Source: JAHBXL01 sp038247555
GTDB taxonomy: Bacteria; Planctomycetota; Phycisphaerae; Phycisphaerales; UBA1924
DNA: 23,989 bases
Direction: 5' to 3'
NCBI GenBank assembly: GCA_038247555.1
Contig: JBBRUT010000044.1
Location: forward strand, 1 to 23,989
How positions within the stretch are numbered: position 1 is the stretch's first letter; every line of letters starts with the position of its first letter. The notes below the pieces were generated by a model. The model saw only the letters and a program-made list of their open reading frames with translations, had not been told where the DNA came from and ran no database searches. This document shows positions 9,003-15,531 of this stretch, one piece after another. A program made the position numbers and the translations under genes.

Positions 9003-10316
9003 ATGCAGAGCCAATCCCTGGCATTGATCGCCGCATCGGGCACCGAGGCATCCCGCCCGGGCTGGTGGGAACCGATGCTCAAGGGCTGGCCTGGCGCTCC
9101 GCCGAAAGTGGAGTTCCTGACGCCCGAGCAGGTGCTGTCGAGTTCGCGTGCGCTGAAGCCGACGCAGTCCTGGGACGTCGCGGCGGTTGCGCCGTTTGCG
9201 GGGTCCTCGGGATCGATTCTGTATCGGGTGATCGATGTGCTTCAGCAGTCGCTGGTACCGACGGTGCTGCTGCTGGCTGACAACCCGGATCAGGAAGCGC
9301 GGCTGGAGGGTTTCAATCCGGGATCGGTCGTGACACAGCGGGCCAGCGCGGACCCGCGGACGACCGCCGGATTGCTGTTTGGGCTTGCTCAGCGGCAGCC
9401 GGCGATCCGCTCGCTGGATCAGACGATCCGGCTGGCGCAGTCCTTTCAGGGGGAGACGTCTGCGGAGATCGATCGGCTGCATCAGGAGTTGCTGCTTGCG
9501 GCAAAGGTGCAGCGCGACTTTCTGCCCAAGCGGATGCCGATGCTCGACGGTGTGCAGTGCTCGGTGCTGTACCGGCCCGCGGGCTTTGTGTCGGGCGACA
9601 CGTATGACGTAAGCCAGCTCGATGAGTTTCACATCGGCTTTTTCCTGGCAGATGCGATGGGGCATGGCGTGCCCGCGGCGCTGATGACACTGTATATCGC
9701 GGGTTCGATTCCGCGGAAAGAGATCGGCCTTGCCGGGGGGGCGGGGTATCGGCTAATTCCTCCGGCGGAATCGCTGCAGCGGCTGAATGCGGAACTGGCT
9801 GATTCGATCGCGGGTCCGGCACGGTTTGCAACGGCGGTGTGCGGATTGATCGACACGCGGACAGGACTGATCACGCTGGCCGCGGCGGGGCATCCGCCGC
9901 CGCTGCGCGTCGGTCCGCACGGGGTGCGGCCGATCAACGTATCGGGGATGCTGCTAGGCGTGGTGCCGGAGTTTGAGTATCAGCAGGTGACGGTGCGGCT
10001 TGAAGAAGATGAGATCCTGGTGATTCATTCCGACGGGATCGAATCGGCGTTTGCGCGCAACTCACGGCCGGGTGAGGCGGGCACGCGGCCGATCCCCCCC
10101 CACTTCCATCACTTCGCGCAGATGCGGCGTGGCGATGCGCTGGCAAGCCTGGGGGCGGCGATGGACCGGCTGGCCGACGACCTGGATGCGCAGACCGGCT
10201 CGCTGCATCAGGATGATGATGTGTCGGTGCTGTCGTTCCAGACGACGAGTGTGCGGGAGCCCGGCGGGACGGCGGCGTCCCGGCTGATGGGGACCGATGC
10301 GGCGCAGCGCGATTGA
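9003..10316 (+). CDS. RsbU/SpoIIE-type PP2C serine phosphatase with a degenerate N-terminal domain
   Basis: This is a metal-dependent phosphatase of 437 aa of the kind that dephosphorylates STAS-domain anti-sigma antagonists. The catalytic part (about 160-420) begins with the AAKVQRDFLP signature. It then shows SGDTYDV (D199, D202), LADAMGHGVPAALM (D217), GHPPPL, the HSDGIESA motif and a terminal QDDDVSVLSF; these supply the metal-binding aspartates. Residues 1-140 look like a receiver-type alpha/beta fold without a recognisable phosphoacceptor Asp, so a pseudo-receiver is possible but not proven. A coiled-coil linker (about 140-165) joins the two. GGAGG lies 10 nt before the ATG. A STAS protein lies 0.8 kb away on the other strand and is a natural candidate substrate. 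Confidence 0.92.
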   Translation: MQSQSLALIAASGTEASRPGWWEPMLKGWPGAPPKVEFLTPEQVLSSSRALKPTQSWDVAAVAPFAGSSGSILYRVIDVLQQSLVPTVLLLADNPDQEARLEGFNPGSVVTQRASADPRTTAGLLFGLAQRQPAIRSLDQTIRLAQSFQGETSAEIDRLHQELLLAAKVQRDFLPKRMPMLDGVQCSVLYRPAGFVSGDTYDVSQLDEFHIGFFLADAMGHGVPAALMTLYIAGSIPRKEIGLAGGAGYRLIPPAESLQRLNAELADSIAGPARFATAVCGLIDTRTGLITLAAAGHPPPLRVGPHGVRPINVSGMLLGVVPEFEYQQVTVRLEEDEILVIHSDGIESAFARNSRPGEAGTRPIPPHFHHFAQMRRGDALASLGAAMDRLADDLDAQTGSLHQDDDVSVLSFQTTSVREPGGTAASRLMGTDAAQRD

Positions 10317-10318
10317 GT

Positions 10319-11083
10319 TCAGGTGCGGACTCGGACGAAGCGGTCCGATTCGACCATGCCGTCCTTGAGCCGGAAGATGCGCTCGCAACGCTGGCTGATG
10401 CGATCGTCGTGGGTCACCATGATGATGGTCATGCCGCGGTTGTGCAGGTCCTCGATGACGGCGAGGATCGCCTCGCCGGTGGAAGAGTCCAGATTGCCCG
10501 TGGGTTCATCGGCCATGAGTACGACGGGATCGGTGACGAGGGCGCGGGCGATGGCGGTGCGCTGCTGCTGACCGCCGGAGAGTTCTCGCGGGCGGTGGCC
10601 GAGGCGATCTCCGAGGCCGACAAGCGTGAGCTTGTCGATGGCACGCTGGCGACGCTCCGAGCGCGAGACCTTCTGATAGAGCAGGGGTACTTCAACGTTC
10701 TCGACGACCGTGAGTTCGGGGATGAGATTGAAGGCCTGGAAGACGAAGCCGATCTTGCGGCCGCGGTAGCCCGAGAGTCGCTCATCGGCCATGACGGAAA
10801 CATCCTCGCCGTCGAGGAGATATTTGCCGGTGGTCGGACGATCGAGGCAGCCGAGCATGTTCATCAGGGTCGATTTGCCGGAACCGGATGCGCCCATGAT
10901 CGCGACGTATTGGCCGCGCGGCACAACGAGGTCGACACCCTTGCCGTTTCGACCGACGGCCTCCACCAGCACGCTGCCATCGGGCTTGTAGTAGGTTTTG
11001 GTCACCCCGAGCAACTCGGCGATCGCCGCACCCCAGCGGGGGTTGACGGGCGGGGTGCAGGGTGTCGCGGCCATGGTCGTCAT
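10319..11083 (-). CDS. ABC transporter ATP-binding protein (MacB/LolD type)
   Basis: This 254-aa ATPase subunit has all the motifs of an active ABC domain. They are Walker A GASGSGKST (64-72), Q-loop Q116 in FQAFNL, signature LSGGQQQR (168-175), Walker B VVLMADEP with catalytic Glu193, DNLD-type D-loop GNLDS, and H-loop H225. ENVEVPLLY and the NLDS stretch resemble the MacB/LolD/FtsE branch, which drives lipoprotein extraction or mechanotransmission. The N-terminus has about 20 extra residues. No permease is next to it in the window, so its partner is unknown. There is no Shine-Dalgarno; a TACCAT box lies 9 nt before the ATG. Its stop lies 2 nt from the stop of the converging phosphatase gene, with no room for terminators. 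Confidence 0.93.
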   Translation of the reverse strand: MTTMAATPCTPPVNPRWGAAIAELLGVTKTYYKPDGSVLVEAVGRNGKGVDLVVPRGQYVAIMGASGSGKSTLMNMLGCLDRPTTGKYLLDGEDVSVMADERLSGYRGRKIGFVFQAFNLIPELTVVENVEVPLLYQKVSRSERRQRAIDKLTLVGLGDRLGHRPRELSGGQQQRTAIARALVTDPVVLMADEPTGNLDSSTGEAILAVIEDLHNRGMTIIMVTHDDRISQRCERIFRLKDGMVESDRFVRVRT

Positions 11084-11092
11084 CGTGAGTTG

Positions 11093-11098
11093 ATGGTA
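11093..11098 (-). promoter_or_regulatory. TANNNT box 9 nt before the ABC ATPase start
   Basis: The minus strand reads TACCAT, then 9 nt, then ATG, with no Shine-Dalgarno. It is a weaker member of the same group of start-proximal boxes. Confidence 0.3.
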
Positions 11099-11142
11099 CC
11101 GGCCGGGACCGGCTGCGCCGCGGGGAGGGGCGCGGAAAGCGG

Positions 11143-11568
11143 TCAGCCTTCCTGCTGCTTCAACTGCACGGACGCGAGCGCAGTGAGCGGATCGGGCGCG
11201 AACTGGAAGACCTTGTCGAGCCCGGTGAGGAGCATCATGGACCAGACCTCATCGCCCATAGAACAGAGGACGAGCTGCTTGCCCGCTTCGACGAGGCGCT
11301 TGCGCATGCGCAGCAGTGCGGCGATGTGTGATGAGTTCAGGTACGAGACGCCGGAGAAGTTGAGCACAACATGCGGGACAGGATCTCCCGGGCTCAGGGG
11401 TTCCTCTCCTCGGGAACCGTCGCGGGCTGAGCCAAACGACGGACCGTCATCCTCGCCGCCCCCCTCGCTGCTGCGGAGCCGGGAGAAGACGGCGGAAAAC
11501 TCCTCGGAGAGCTCGGGCTCATCGGCGAGATCGGAGAGCAGGATTCCTTCGGACCAGTCGGTTGGCAT
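11143..11568 (-). CDS. STAS-domain protein, anti-sigma factor antagonist-like
   Basis: The product has 141 aa. Residues 66-138 form a STAS fold: VVLNFSGVSYLNSSHIAALL, RLVEAGKQLVLC, and LTGLDKVFQF. The phosphoacceptor loop reads YLNSSHIA (S79, S80), where the family usually has DSSG, so the Asp and Gly are changed. Between the first strand and this core lies an insertion of about 30 residues rich in Gly, Ser, Glu and Asp (34-63), unusual for a protein of this family. The gene likely acts in partner switching with a kinase and with the PP2C phosphatase nearby; both links are inferred. It starts without a Shine-Dalgarno; TATACT lies 9 nt before the ATG. The ABC ATPase gene follows 59 nt downstream. 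Confidence 0.82.
   Translation of the reverse strand: MPTDWSEGILLSDLADEPELSEEFSAVFSRLRSSEGGGEDDGPSFGSARDGSRGEEPLSPGDPVPHVVLNFSGVSYLNSSHIAALLRMRKRLVEAGKQLVLCSMGDEVWSMMLLTGLDKVFQFAPDPLTALASVQLKQQEG
11438..11451. repeat. Palindrome GACGGACCGTC shared with 13366-13379
   Basis: The 14-nt sequence GACGGACCGTCATC contains an 11-nt palindrome and lies in the insertion of the STAS gene. The same 14 nt occur inside the insertion of the MDR gene at 13366-13379. On the minus strand both encode Asp-Asp-Gly-Pro-Ser. Confidence 0.5.
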
Positions 11569-11891
11569 TGGACGGGGAGTATAGCGGAAAAGCTCTTCGG
11601 GCTGGCCGGTTGGGACCGGTAACGGGGTGCCGCAGAGCGGGCACGGCCTCAGGAATCATGGCAAACCGGATGGGCGAAGACCAGCTTTCCCAGACACCGC
11701 GGGCGTTGCAGAGCAACCTCGAGAGGGCGCGGAGACGGGCTGGGGGCTGGCGGTGGGGGAGATGAATTCGACCTTTGTCATGCCGCTAGCACGAGCGGCC
11801 GGGGTCGATGCCCCGAGATGTTCTTGCCGGGTCGGGCCGGGTGCACGTTGGTCACCTGGGTTGATTTCGGACGACAGAAAGGGAGCCCACC
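11569..11891. other. Divergent intergenic region of about 320 nt, no gene seen
   Basis: This lies between the STAS gene (-) and the PEP-CTERM-like gene (+). Short open frames here have no family-like sequence. It holds the STAS promoter box at 11578-11583, a 5-bp CCGGT/ACCGG hairpin (11606-11619), and two adjacent hairpins ahead of the PEP-CTERM-like gene: CCGCT/AGCGG (11783-11798) and CGGGG/CCCCG (11800-11815). The function of the hairpins is unknown. Confidence 0.55.
11578..11583 (-). promoter_or_regulatory. TANNNT box 9 nt before the STAS gene start
   Basis: The minus strand reads TATACT, 5 of 6 matches to the bacterial -10 box, then 9 nt, then ATG. A transcript started there would begin at or very near the start codon. 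No -35 match and no Shine-Dalgarno are seen. Confidence 0.45.
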
Positions 11892-12566
11892 ATGAAGAAG
11901 TCCTCCGTGAAGTTTGTCGCCTTCTTGATCATTGCGACGGGAATGCCCGCCGCGGCCAATGCGGACACGATCACCGGCCGGTTCACGTATGAGCATCTGC
12001 AGCAGGTCAACATCACGTCGCCGGTCACGAGCGGGAACGTGAACACGGTGAAGTTCAACTGGACTCGGCAGGATTCGCCGGGGCCGGGTGTCGACACCAT
12101 GATCGACAGCACATTCAACTCGGTGTGCATCGAACCGTCGCAGGGAATCTCGGCGGGTGTGAACAACATTTTCTCGGTGATGACACCGGATGCTTACGGG
12201 TTTGCGCCGCTTCAGGTGACGATGCTTCAGCGGTTGTGGGCGGACTACTACCCGGGAATCGACAATGCGGACAAATCCGCGGCGTTTCAGATGTCGGTGT
12301 GGGAGATCGTGCACGATCCGAGTGTTGACCTTGGCTCGGGCAGCTTCAGGGTGAACTCCGCCAACCCAGCGGTCACGCTCGCGAGCAGCTGGCTGGGCGC
12401 GGTGAGTTCGGTGGGCTACACGAGGAGCTCCGAGCTTCCGCAGATCGTGGTGCTGCAGTCGGCCTCCGCGCAGGATCAGGTCACGGCGGTCGTTCCCGTT
12501 CCCGCGACCGCAGCGCTTGCGGCTGTGGCACTTGCGGCGATGGGCGTTCGCCGGCGAAGGGACTGA
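11892..12566 (+). CDS. Exported PEP-CTERM-like protein with possible thioester domain
   Basis: The product of 224 aa has a signal peptide (1-24, cleavage after AAANA) and a C-terminal sorting-type tail: VVPVPAT, a hydrophobic Ala/Val helix (206-218) and the basic end RRRRD, typical of PEP-CTERM-like anchors in planctomycetes. The mature part holds SVCIEP (C79) and, 54 residues later, AAFQMSVWEIVHD (Q133). These match the Cys-hydrophobic and hydrophobic-Gln-x-x-hydrophobic-Trp motifs of thioester adhesin domains, in which Cys and Gln form an internal crosslink. This is a match by eye only. GGGAG lies about 6 nt before the ATG (AAAGGGAGCCCACC). An intrinsic terminator follows the stop. The gene stands alone in its transcription unit. 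Confidence 0.85.
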   Translation: MKKSSVKFVAFLIIATGMPAAANADTITGRFTYEHLQQVNITSPVTSGNVNTVKFNWTRQDSPGPGVDTMIDSTFNSVCIEPSQGISAGVNNIFSVMTPDAYGFAPLQVTMLQRLWADYYPGIDNADKSAAFQMSVWEIVHDPSVDLGSGSFRVNSANPAVTLASSWLGAVSSVGYTRSSELPQIVVLQSASAQDQVTAVVPVPATAALAAVALAAMGVRRRRD

Positions 12567-12592
12567 GTTTGAAAGCCGGTTCGACCACTTCC

Positions 12593-12630
12593 AGGGGACA
12601 GCGCCGGGCGCTGCCCCTGTTCTTGTTTTT
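12593..12630 (+). terminator. Intrinsic terminator of the PEP-CTERM-like gene
   Basis: AGGGG plus CAGCG (with one bulged A) pairs with CGCTG plus CCCCT around a CCGGG loop (12593-12618). The run GTTCTTGTTTTT follows (12619-12630). It lies 27 nt after the stop codon and between convergent genes. Confidence 0.85.
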
Positions 12631-12641
12631 GAGAGCGCGAT

Positions 12642-13694
12642 TCAGGCCCAGTTGATGACGATCTTGCCGAACTGTTCGCCGGCTTCGAGACGGGCGTAGC
12701 CGTCGCCGCACTTCTCCAGGGAGAAAACGTTGTCGACTGTGGGGCGGACGCTTCCGGCGCGATAGAGGGAGGCGACCTCGGCGAACTCGGCGGGAGTGCC
12801 CATCGTTGAGCCGAAGATGCGCAGCTGGTTCCAGAAGATGCGGGCGAGGTCGGTGACGGCGTCGGGTCCGGAGGTGCAGCCGGGTGTGACGTAGGCACCG
12901 CCGCGGGCGAGGGACTTGATGCATTTGATGTGCGTAGCCTTGCCGGAGGAATCGACGGCGACATCGACGCCGCGTTTTGAGGTGACTTCCCGAACCTGGC
13001 GGGACCAGTCCTGACCTTCATCGAGAATGGTTGCGGCAGCTCCCAGTTCGCGGGCCTTGTCGAGCTTCCATTGATGCCGGCTTGTGACGACTGCCCGGCA
13101 GCCCAGGTGCCGCGCAAGGGCCATCGCGGCAAGAGCGACACCGCCACCGATTCCGGTAATGAGCACCCATTGCCCGGCGCGCAGCTGGGCCTTGCCCGTG
13201 ACCATGGAGTAGGCGGTGAGGAATGCGAGGCCGAAGGCCGCGGCTTCGATGTGGTCGAAGTGATCCGGGATCGGCTGGAGCGCGGTGATGGGCGCGATGA
13301 AGCGCTCGCGGTTGGTGCCGTGACGATGCTCGCCAAGCACTTCATATTCTGGAGCGAGCGTCGATGACGGACCGTCATCGGGCCTGGGGGATTGCAAGCG
13401 GGGGATGGCTCCGTTCATGATGACTTTGCGGCCGAGCCATGCGCCGTCAACGCCTGATCCGACCTGTTCGATGATGCCGCAGCCATCGCAACCGCCGACG
13501 CGGGGATAGTCGAGGTCGAGCCCGGGCACGCCCCTGACTACCCAGAGGTCGAGATGGTTGAGGGCGGTGGCGAGGGTCTTCACCACGGCCTCTCCCGGAC
13601 CGGGGGGAGCAACATCGGGCCAGTTGGAAACCAGCGCGACCTGCTGCTGGATGGGAGAGCCTGGGATTGGCTGCTTTACGGTGATGGCGCGCAT
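12642..13694 (-). CDS. MDR-family oxidoreductase (quinone oxidoreductase / alcohol dehydrogenase-like)
   Basis: A medium-chain dehydrogenase/reductase of 350 aa that is expected to use NAD(P)H. The GroES-like N-terminal domain shows NHLDLWVVRG and YPRVGGCDGCGIIEQVG. The nucleotide-binding domain has the glycine motif VLITGIGGGVALAAMALA, followed by RHQWKLDKARELGA. The catalytic zinc Cys is replaced by the NHLD form, and the four-Cys structural zinc loop is missing; in its place is an insertion (about 120-140) containing DDGPSSTLAPEY. So this is a zinc-independent type, and its substrate is unknown. ATG 13694 has AAAGG about 9 nt upstream; the in-frame extension to 13778 would cross the rplS terminator and is rejected. 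It lies downstream of rplS on the same strand. Confidence 0.88.
   Translation of the reverse strand: MRAITVKQPIPGSPIQQQVALVSNWPDVAPPGPGEAVVKTLATALNHLDLWVVRGVPGLDLDYPRVGGCDGCGIIEQVGSGVDGAWLGRKVIMNGAIPRLQSPRPDDGPSSTLAPEYEVLGEHRHGTNRERFIAPITALQPIPDHFDHIEAAAFGLAFLTAYSMVTGKAQLRAGQWVLITGIGGGVALAAMALARHLGCRAVVTSRHQWKLDKARELGAAATILDEGQDWSRQVREVTSKRGVDVAVDSSGKATHIKCIKSLARGGAYVTPGCTSGPDAVTDLARIFWNQLRIFGSTMGTPAEFAEVASLYRAGSVRPTVDNVFSLEKCGDGYARLEAGEQFGKIVINWA
13363..13379. repeat. 17-nt perfect palindrome inside the MDR gene
   Basis: GATGACGG, a central A, and CCGTCATC form a perfect inverted repeat. It lies in the family-variable insertion of the MDR protein. Fourteen of these bases recur in the STAS gene at 11438-11451. 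Confidence 0.55.
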
Positions 13695-13724
13695 GTCGAC
13701 AGCCTTTCGAATCGGTAATGCGGA

Positions 13725-13763
13725 TAAGAAAACTGCCCGCATCCGGAGCCGGAGCGGGCAGTT
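13725..13763 (-). terminator. Intrinsic terminator of rplS
   Basis: On the minus strand AACTGCCCGC pairs perfectly over 10 bp with GCGGGCAGTT (13754-13763 with 13731-13740) around a 13-nt loop. TTTTCTT follows. It lies 40 nt after the rplS stop and about 30 nt before the MDR start, so the MDR gene needs read-through or a promoter overlapping the terminator. Confidence 0.85.
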
Positions 13764-13804
13764 GAATCGGCGATGCATTGTAGTGGATTCGGCGATACGT
13801 GCGG

Positions 13805-14200
13805 TCAGCTTGCGGCGGCGTCGGTCTTGGAGACGACCTCGAGGCCGCGACGCTTGTCGCGGAGGCGGCGGGACTTGCCGGCGCGATCGCGGAGGAAGTA
13901 GAGCTTGGCGCGACGGGCGTCGGCCTTGCGGATGACGTCAATCTTGGCGATTTTGGGGGAGTTGATGGGAAACACGCGCTCGACGCCCATGTTGTCCACA
14001 ATGCGGCGGACGGTGATCATCTCGGTGACACCGCCACCGGCCCGGGCAATCAGGACGCCCTGAAACACCTGGATGCGTTCCTTGGAGCCTTCGACGATGC
14101 GGCAGTGCACGTTGAGCGTGTCGCCGATCTCGATCTTGGGGAGATCGGTCTTGATCTGGCCTACGGTGAGGCCCTTGATGATGTCGACAGCGTTGCCCAT
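13805..14200 (-). CDS. rplS: Large ribosomal subunit protein bL19
   Basis: bL19 lies at the 30S-50S interface. The product of 131 aa is a little longer than E. coli L19 (115 aa). Clear signatures are the start GNAVDIIKGLTVGQIK, IEIGDTLNVHCRIVEGSKERIQ, FQGVLIARAGGG, then ITVRRI, NMGVERVFP and the C-terminal ADARRAKLYFLRDRAGKSRRL. The C-terminal extra residues are charged. The start at MGNAV agrees with the family, and the in-frame extension to 14362 is rejected. The usual neighbours trmD and rpsP are absent. A structured leader may precede it, and an intrinsic terminator follows. Confidence 0.96.
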   Translation of the reverse strand: MGNAVDIIKGLTVGQIKTDLPKIEIGDTLNVHCRIVEGSKERIQVFQGVLIARAGGGVTEMITVRRIVDNMGVERVFPINSPKIAKIDVIRKADARRAKLYFLRDRAGKSRRLRDKRRGLEVVSKTDAAAS

Positions 14201-14201
14201 G

Positions 14202-14280
14202 GCATCTATCCCGCGGCTAAAGGTCGCAAACTCAGCCCCTTCCGGTACGCCGAGAGGGCTGTTCCGTGGGGCCGAGATGC
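14202..14280 (-). promoter_or_regulatory. Possible structured leader of rplS
   Basis: On the minus strand GCATCT (14275-14280) can pair with AGATGC (14202-14207), which ends one base before the rplS ATG. Nested inside, CAGCCC (14256-14261) pairs with GGGCTG (14233-14238), with a small CGG/CCG stem at its tip. Such a fold would hold the ribosome entry site. Ribosomal protein leaders of this kind are known for L19 in other bacteria; no sequence match to them is claimed. Confidence 0.3.
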
Positions 14281-14424
14281 TAGGCCAGCCCCCTTTCACC
14301 TTCAATCGGCACAGTAACTGTCGGCACGGCCGAGGCCCAATTAGCCGATGAACTGTCCGCAACCCGCGGTATCAACTTGGCTGACGAGATCAGGTAAATG
14401 GCCGGATTGGCTGGTTCTTGGTGG

Positions 14425-14476
14425 GGCACGTTCACCGGTCTGGAGACCGGTGCCACCAAAGACCGGTGCCACCAAA
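14425..14476. repeat. Palindromic and tandem repeat block in the uppP leader
   Basis: CACCGGTCTGGAGACCGGTG (14433-14452) is a palindrome. The 16-nt unit GACCGGTGCCACCAAA occurs twice in tandem (14445-14460 and 14461-14476). The left flank TTGGTGG is the start of a mirror copy that has an 8-nt insertion before CACCGGTCT. The block looks like a REP-type element with one arm duplicated. It lies about 40 nt before the uppP start. Confidence 0.7.
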
Positions 14477-14504
14477 GTCAAACTGAACCCACTACTCAAA
14501 TCCG

Positions 14505-14510
14505 AAGGGA
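14505..14510 (+). promoter_or_regulatory. Ribosome binding site that fixes a CTG start for uppP
   Basis: GAAGGGA (14504-14510) lies 6 nt before CTG at 14517. The frame upstream is closed by TGA at 14484 with no ATG, GTG or TTG between that stop and GTG 14559. Confidence 0.6.
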
Positions 14511-14516
14511 AACACC

Positions 14517-15476
14517 CTGAATTGGTGGCAAGCAATCATTCTCGGCATCGTCGAAGGGGTGACGGAGTATCTGCCGGTCTCATCGACCGGGCACCTCATT
14601 ATCGCCGCGGCACTGCTGGGGCTAGATGAGCCGCCGGAGACGAAGTCGGCTGTCGACGCGTTTGTGGTGGTGATTCAGGGCGGGGCGATTCTGGCCGTGC
14701 TGGGGCTTTACCGGGCCCGAGTTTGGCAGATGATCCGCGGGCTGATGGGCAAAGACCCGGTCGGATTCCGGCTGGTCATGAACATCGGAATCGCGTTCCT
14801 CCCGGCGGCGGTGCTGGGCGTACTGCTGGATGACTACATCGAGGCGATGCTGTTTTGGCCGGGCCCGGTGATCGCCGCGCTGGCGGTGGGTGGAATCTAC
14901 ATGCTGGCGCTGGAGGCCTGGCGGAGCGGGAAGTACTCACAGGTTCGCTCATCGCACGCGGAGATCGGGCTTGAGGAACTGACCCCGCTGCGGGCTCTGG
15001 TGATCGGACTGATGCAGTGCGTGGCGATGTGGCCGGGTACGAGCCGCTCGATGATGACGATCACGGCGGGGTATCTGGTGCGCCTGCGGCCGGCCGCGGC
15101 GGCAGAGTTCTCGTTCCTGCTCGGCCTGCCCACGCTCGGCGGGGCGTGTGTTTACAAGCTCGCCAAGGACCTGATGCGGGACGGGCACGACGGGCATGTG
15201 AGCATGTTCAAGTCGATCGGGGCGATGCCGATCCTGATCGGGATCGCGGTGGCAACGCTCTCGGCGGTGCTTGCGATCAAGTGGCTGGTGGGCTTCCTGA
15301 ACCGTCGCGGCCTGGCGCCGTTTGGGTGGTACAGGCTGCTGCTTGCCCTGGGGCTTCTGGGGCTGATCGTCGGCGGGATTGTGCGGATTGCACCCGAAGC
15401 GGAAACGGCGGCGGGATCGATCTCGCCCTTCGCTGCCCCTGCCATCACTTTCGCGGCGGCCTCGCCGAGCCGATGA
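14517..15476 (+). CDS. uppP: Undecaprenyl-diphosphatase (bacitracin resistance protein UppP/BacA)
   Basis: This integral membrane enzyme removes a phosphate from undecaprenyl diphosphate to recycle the lipid carrier of cell wall synthesis. The product of 319 aa starts NWWQAIILGIVEGVTEYLP. It has the (E/Q)xxxE motif (E13 and E17), PVSSTGH, and the PGTSRSMMT motif (173-181, catalytic R177). Seven or eight hydrophobic helices are visible, and the total is longer than the 265-280 aa of many homologues because of added loops and a C-terminal tail. I place the start at CTG 14517: it is the only start-like codon after the in-frame stop that keeps the conserved first helix, and it has a good ribosome site. 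GTG 14559 would cut that helix. serA follows 55 nt downstream. Confidence 0.93.
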   Translation: MNWWQAIILGIVEGVTEYLPVSSTGHLIIAAALLGLDEPPETKSAVDAFVVVIQGGAILAVLGLYRARVWQMIRGLMGKDPVGFRLVMNIGIAFLPAAVLGVLLDDYIEAMLFWPGPVIAALAVGGIYMLALEAWRSGKYSQVRSSHAEIGLEELTPLRALVIGLMQCVAMWPGTSRSMMTITAGYLVRLRPAAAAEFSFLLGLPTLGGACVYKLAKDLMRDGHDGHVSMFKSIGAMPILIGIAVATLSAVLAIKWLVGFLNRRGLAPFGWYRLLLALGLLGLIVGGIVRIAPEAETAAGSISPFAAPAITFAAASPSR

Positions 15477-15531
15477 TTGCTGGCCGCGGCAGGGCACGAG
15501 GCCCAATCCCACGGCCCAGGGGTCGATAACC

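Larger units (their letters stand above)
14201..14516. other. Divergent rplS-uppP intergenic region of about 315 nt
   Basis: It holds the possible rplS leader (14202-14280), a small palindrome ACAGTAACTGT (14312-14322), the repeat block 14425-14476 and the uppP ribosome site. No gene or tRNA is seen. Promoters for both genes must lie here but none is convincing. Confidence 0.55.

Noticed and set aside
9003..9420. A true phosphorylatable receiver domain at the N-terminus of the PP2C protein
   Set aside because: The expected acidic pocket and phosphoacceptor Asp are not seen; only a degenerate fold is possible.
11627..11992. Small plus-strand open frame of 121 codons
   Set aside because: It overlaps the PEP-CTERM-like gene start and its leader; no family-like sequence or ribosome site.
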